From Methanothrix harundinacea (GTDB lineage: Archaea; Halobacteriota; Methanosarcinia; Methanotrichales; Methanotrichaceae): DNA of 64,000 bases. How positions within the stretch are numbered: the stretch's first letter is position 1; each line of letters begins with the position of its first letter. Below, piece after piece: positions 62,131-64,000 of this stretch. The translations under genes and the position numbers were made by a program. The stretch lies in assembly GCA_002506535.1 (NCBI GenBank), contig DAXT01000014.1:92315-156314 (forward strand), in the 5' to 3' direction. Below the pieces are notes generated by a model. It was not told where the DNA came from and did not search any database. It saw only the letters and a program-made list of their open reading frames with translations.

Positions 62131-62556
62131 ATGAAGACCATCGATCCGGAGAACTTCTCCCTTAAGGAGCTGATAGAGCGCGGGACCGAGTTCCACGGCC
62201 ATCTCGGCCCCTTTCTGGTATTGGGGATAAGGATGGGGCTCTTGGCCCTGAAGGACCTGGGATCATCGGGCCACAAAGAGATTGAGGCCACCGTCAAGAC
62301 CGGGACGACCCCGCCGATCTCCTGTCTTGTGGACGGTATCCAGATCTCCACCGGCTGCACCATGGGGAAGGGGAACATCACTACCGTCGACCTGGGGAGG
62401 GCCGAGGCCGCCTTCTCCGCCGGAGGAGAGAGCCTCACCCTGAGGGTCAAAGACCGGGTGATGGAGGAGATCAGGTCCGGGAAGTTCTCCTCACTGGAGG
62501 AGTTCGCCTGGGAGGTCTCGGAGAGGCGGGACGAGGAGCTCTTCGACCGGATCTGA
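62131..62556 (+). CDS. FmdE-family metal-binding protein
   Basis: The ATG at 62131 (MKTIDPENFSLKELIERGTE) gives about 141 residues; 62113 is an upstream alternative. It has the FmdE domain hallmarks: FHGHLGPFLVLGIRMGLLAL, then PPISCLVDGIQISTGCTMGK, GNITTVDLGRAEAAFSAGG. His and Cys in these blocks bind a metal in family structures. Although named for formylmethanofuran dehydrogenase, stand-alone members often sit beside metal or tetrapyrrole transport genes, as here with a FecE/BtuD ATPase downstream. It lacks the C-terminal zinc ribbon found in many members. Confidence 0.85.
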   Translation: MKTIDPENFSLKELIERGTEFHGHLGPFLVLGIRMGLLALKDLGSSGHKEIEATVKTGTTPPISCLVDGIQISTGCTMGKGNITTVDLGRAEAAFSAGGESLTLRVKDRVMEEIRSGKFSSLEEFAWEVSERRDEELFDRI

Positions 62557-62604
62557 ACCGCCATGATCCATGGACCGGGGATCGGGGTGGAAATGCTTGA
62601 TGAT

Positions 62605-63387
62605 TCACGCGTTTTCTCCATCCAAGGACCGCAGAGGCACCACGTAAGGCCGGTCCAGGTCCCTCATAACCGCCGCCTCGACCCCGAATATCGACCTGAT
62701 ATTCTCCTCCGTCAGGAGGGCGAAGGGATCGCCGATGGCGTGGACCTTCCCGTCCTTCAGCATCACCAGGGTGTCGGAGTACCTGGCGGCGAGGTTTAGG
62801 TCGTGTATCGCCAGAATGGCGGATACCCCCGTCCTCTTGACGAGGGACCGGACGGTCTCCATCACCTCCAGCTGGTGTCTTATGTCCAGGTTCGATGTCG
62901 GCTCGTCGAGGAGGAGGACCTCCGGCTCCTGGGCCAGGGCCCTTGCTATGAGGACCCTCTGCTTCTGGCCGCCGGAGATCTCCGAGAAGTCCCGGAGGGC
63001 GAAACCCTCGACGGAGAGGAGCTTCATCATCTCGACGACCAGGTCGATGTCCTCCTCTCCTACCCGCCATCCCATCCGGGGCTTCCTCCCCATCAGGACG
63101 GTATCGAAGACCGTCGTCGTGAGGACGCTCGTAGTCGACTGAGGGACGTAACCTATGAATCTTGCCACATCACGCCTGGTCATGGAACCGACCTCCCGCC
63201 CCCCCAGGAGGACCCTCCCCTGGGGCCTGAGGATCCCGGAGATGCACTTGATGAGCGTCGTCTTTCCGCAGCCGTTGGGGCCAACGAGGCTGAGGACCTC
63301 CCGGTCGGCGACGGATATATCCAGGCCGTCCAGGATACTGTTTTTCCCGTAGCTGAACTTCAGCCCCTCGATCGTTACCTTCGTCAA
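62605..63387 (-). CDS. FecE/BtuD-type ABC transporter ATPase
   Basis: The 260-residue ATPase has Walker A GPNGCGKTTL, Q-loop YVPQSTTSVL, signature ISGGQKQRVLIARAL, Walker B VLLLDEPTSNLD and the switch His in AILAIHDLNLAARY. Length and segments such as FIGYVPQ..., GRKPRMGWRVGEED and the tail FGVEAAVM are those of importers for iron-siderophore, heme or vitamin B12. It converges with the FmdE-like gene. The matching permease is not in the window; the nearest binding protein is the dockerin/BtuF-like fusion. Confidence 0.9.
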   Translation of the reverse strand: MTKVTIEGLKFSYGKNSILDGLDISVADREVLSLVGPNGCGKTTLIKCISGILRPQGRVLLGGREVGSMTRRDVARFIGYVPQSTTSVLTTTVFDTVLMGRKPRMGWRVGEEDIDLVVEMMKLLSVEGFALRDFSEISGGQKQRVLIARALAQEPEVLLLDEPTSNLDIRHQLEVMETVRSLVKRTGVSAILAIHDLNLAARYSDTLVMLKDGKVHAIGDPFALLTEENIRSIFGVEAAVMRDLDRPYVVPLRSLDGENA

Positions 63388-64000
63388 TCATCCCACCACA
63401 ATTCGCCCGCTGGCGTCTTACGGTATATTGGACTTGGACAATTCAAATCCGAAGCTTAAGACGAAATGACACAATATAAACTTGAACTACGTCTATTGTG
63501 CTCATCCAATACACATTTGTGTCCATGCTATTTATAATCACGATAACAGGATTATCCCGTTATCCGGCCCCGCCTTCCCGGCCCTCTTGCGAGAAGGAGT
63601 TAGGCAATGTGCATTTTATCTCGCAGGAGGGCTTTCGGGACGGGACGGACGGTGCCCCGGCTCTGACCATGGCGATCTTCCAGCTCCTCGCCCCGACCCC
63701 AAGCGATGACGGTGACGGGAGAGAGTTGAGGTGAATAAGCCCTCGAGGGATCTGCGGGACGGGAGCCGGAAGGACCATATCCCGTTGTCGCCCCTATGTA
63801 TTAACTTTTCGGATTGATGTGATATTTATTAACACGTATTATTTAATATCATCATTACTAATGGACCCGCCTAAGGAGCTTCATCGATGACAGCGCCATC
63901 CTGAAAACAAGGGTATTGAACCGATCGAAAAGGGAATAAGATCTGGAAAAGAGCCTCGCAGGGTCCGAGTCTCAAAGGCTAGGGGAACGGCAAAAGGCCT
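63388..64000. other. Window end, no supported gene
   Basis: This 613-base stretch has the upstream region of the ABC ATPase gene (A/T boxes near 63425-63475), then mixed-composition DNA. Frames at 63482-63778 on both strands are short, out of register with each other and without family features. After 63800 it is AT-rich, then turns purine-rich. A gene may begin beyond the edge. Confidence 0.35.

Noticed and set aside
63482..63778. Short frames on both strands near the window end
   Set aside because: They overlap each other, lack starts and show no family similarity.

Overview
The window is a stretch of an archaeal chromosome, most likely from a Methanothrix (Methanosaeta)-type aceticlastic methanogen with a GC-rich genome. 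The indicators are Sep-tRNA:Cys-tRNA synthase, a gamma-class carbonic anhydrase, a YaaH-type acetate permease, a FilR1/DUF1724-type regulator, a CooC-type CODH maturation ATPase, an FmdE-family protein, archaeal NAC, archaeal TrpRS, archaeal TATA boxes, and a tRNA-Arg with a bulge-helix-bulge intron. The species assignment is inference; no search was run.

Layout. 0-4 kb: secreted or membrane-anchored proteins, then a papain-family protease followed by its chagasin-type inhibitor gene. 4.4-5.3 kb: two joined transposase fragments. 5.3-26.6 kb: GC-rich core with a YkgJ protein, an OFA-family MFS carrier, carbonic anhydrase, acetate permease, NAC, GDPD fused to a Cys-rich domain, SepCysS, tRNA-Gly, regulators, a UbiA-like prenyltransferase, a MutS2-like ATPase, a MoaD/ThiS-like protein, a phosphoribosyltransferase and TrpRS. 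26.6-40.6 kb: an AT-richer island. It carries an eight-gene minus-strand RiPP operon (PqqD-like, two radical SAM/SPASM enzymes, a Cys-rich repeat precursor, an HprK-like kinase, an S24/S26 peptidase, an ABC exporter and an NTP_transf_5 protein) and three plus-strand glycosyltransferase genes. A broken signal-peptide ORF lies on its left edge and a decayed IS1634-type transposase tail on its right.

40.6-64 kb: core genes with much recombination scarring. They include moaC, nnr, pstA-pstC plus a duplicate pstC tail, an in-frame fusion of half an ABC ATPase to the C-terminal part of CobN, superoxide dismutase, a P-type ATPase, a TPR protein with near-identical DNA repeats, an NfnA/SudB-like flavoprotein subunit, tRNA-Arg between two simple-sequence repeat tracts, a Vms1/VLRF1-like factor, an LRV-repeat protein, an ABC-2 permease remnant, a MntA-HepT toxin-antitoxin pair, CooC, a dockerin-like/BtuF-like fusion, another ABC ATPase remnant, FmdE and a FecE/BtuD ATPase.

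Functional reading. The acetate permease, carbonic anhydrase and CooC fit acetate-based methanogenesis. The most notable system is the RiPP operon: its 88-residue precursor ends in Cys-x-x-Gly units at exact 10-residue spacing, and it is surrounded by a complete set of modification, proteolysis and export genes. It resembles the previously named 'SynChlorMet' gene cassette (recalled from memory, not checked), whose product I believe is unknown.
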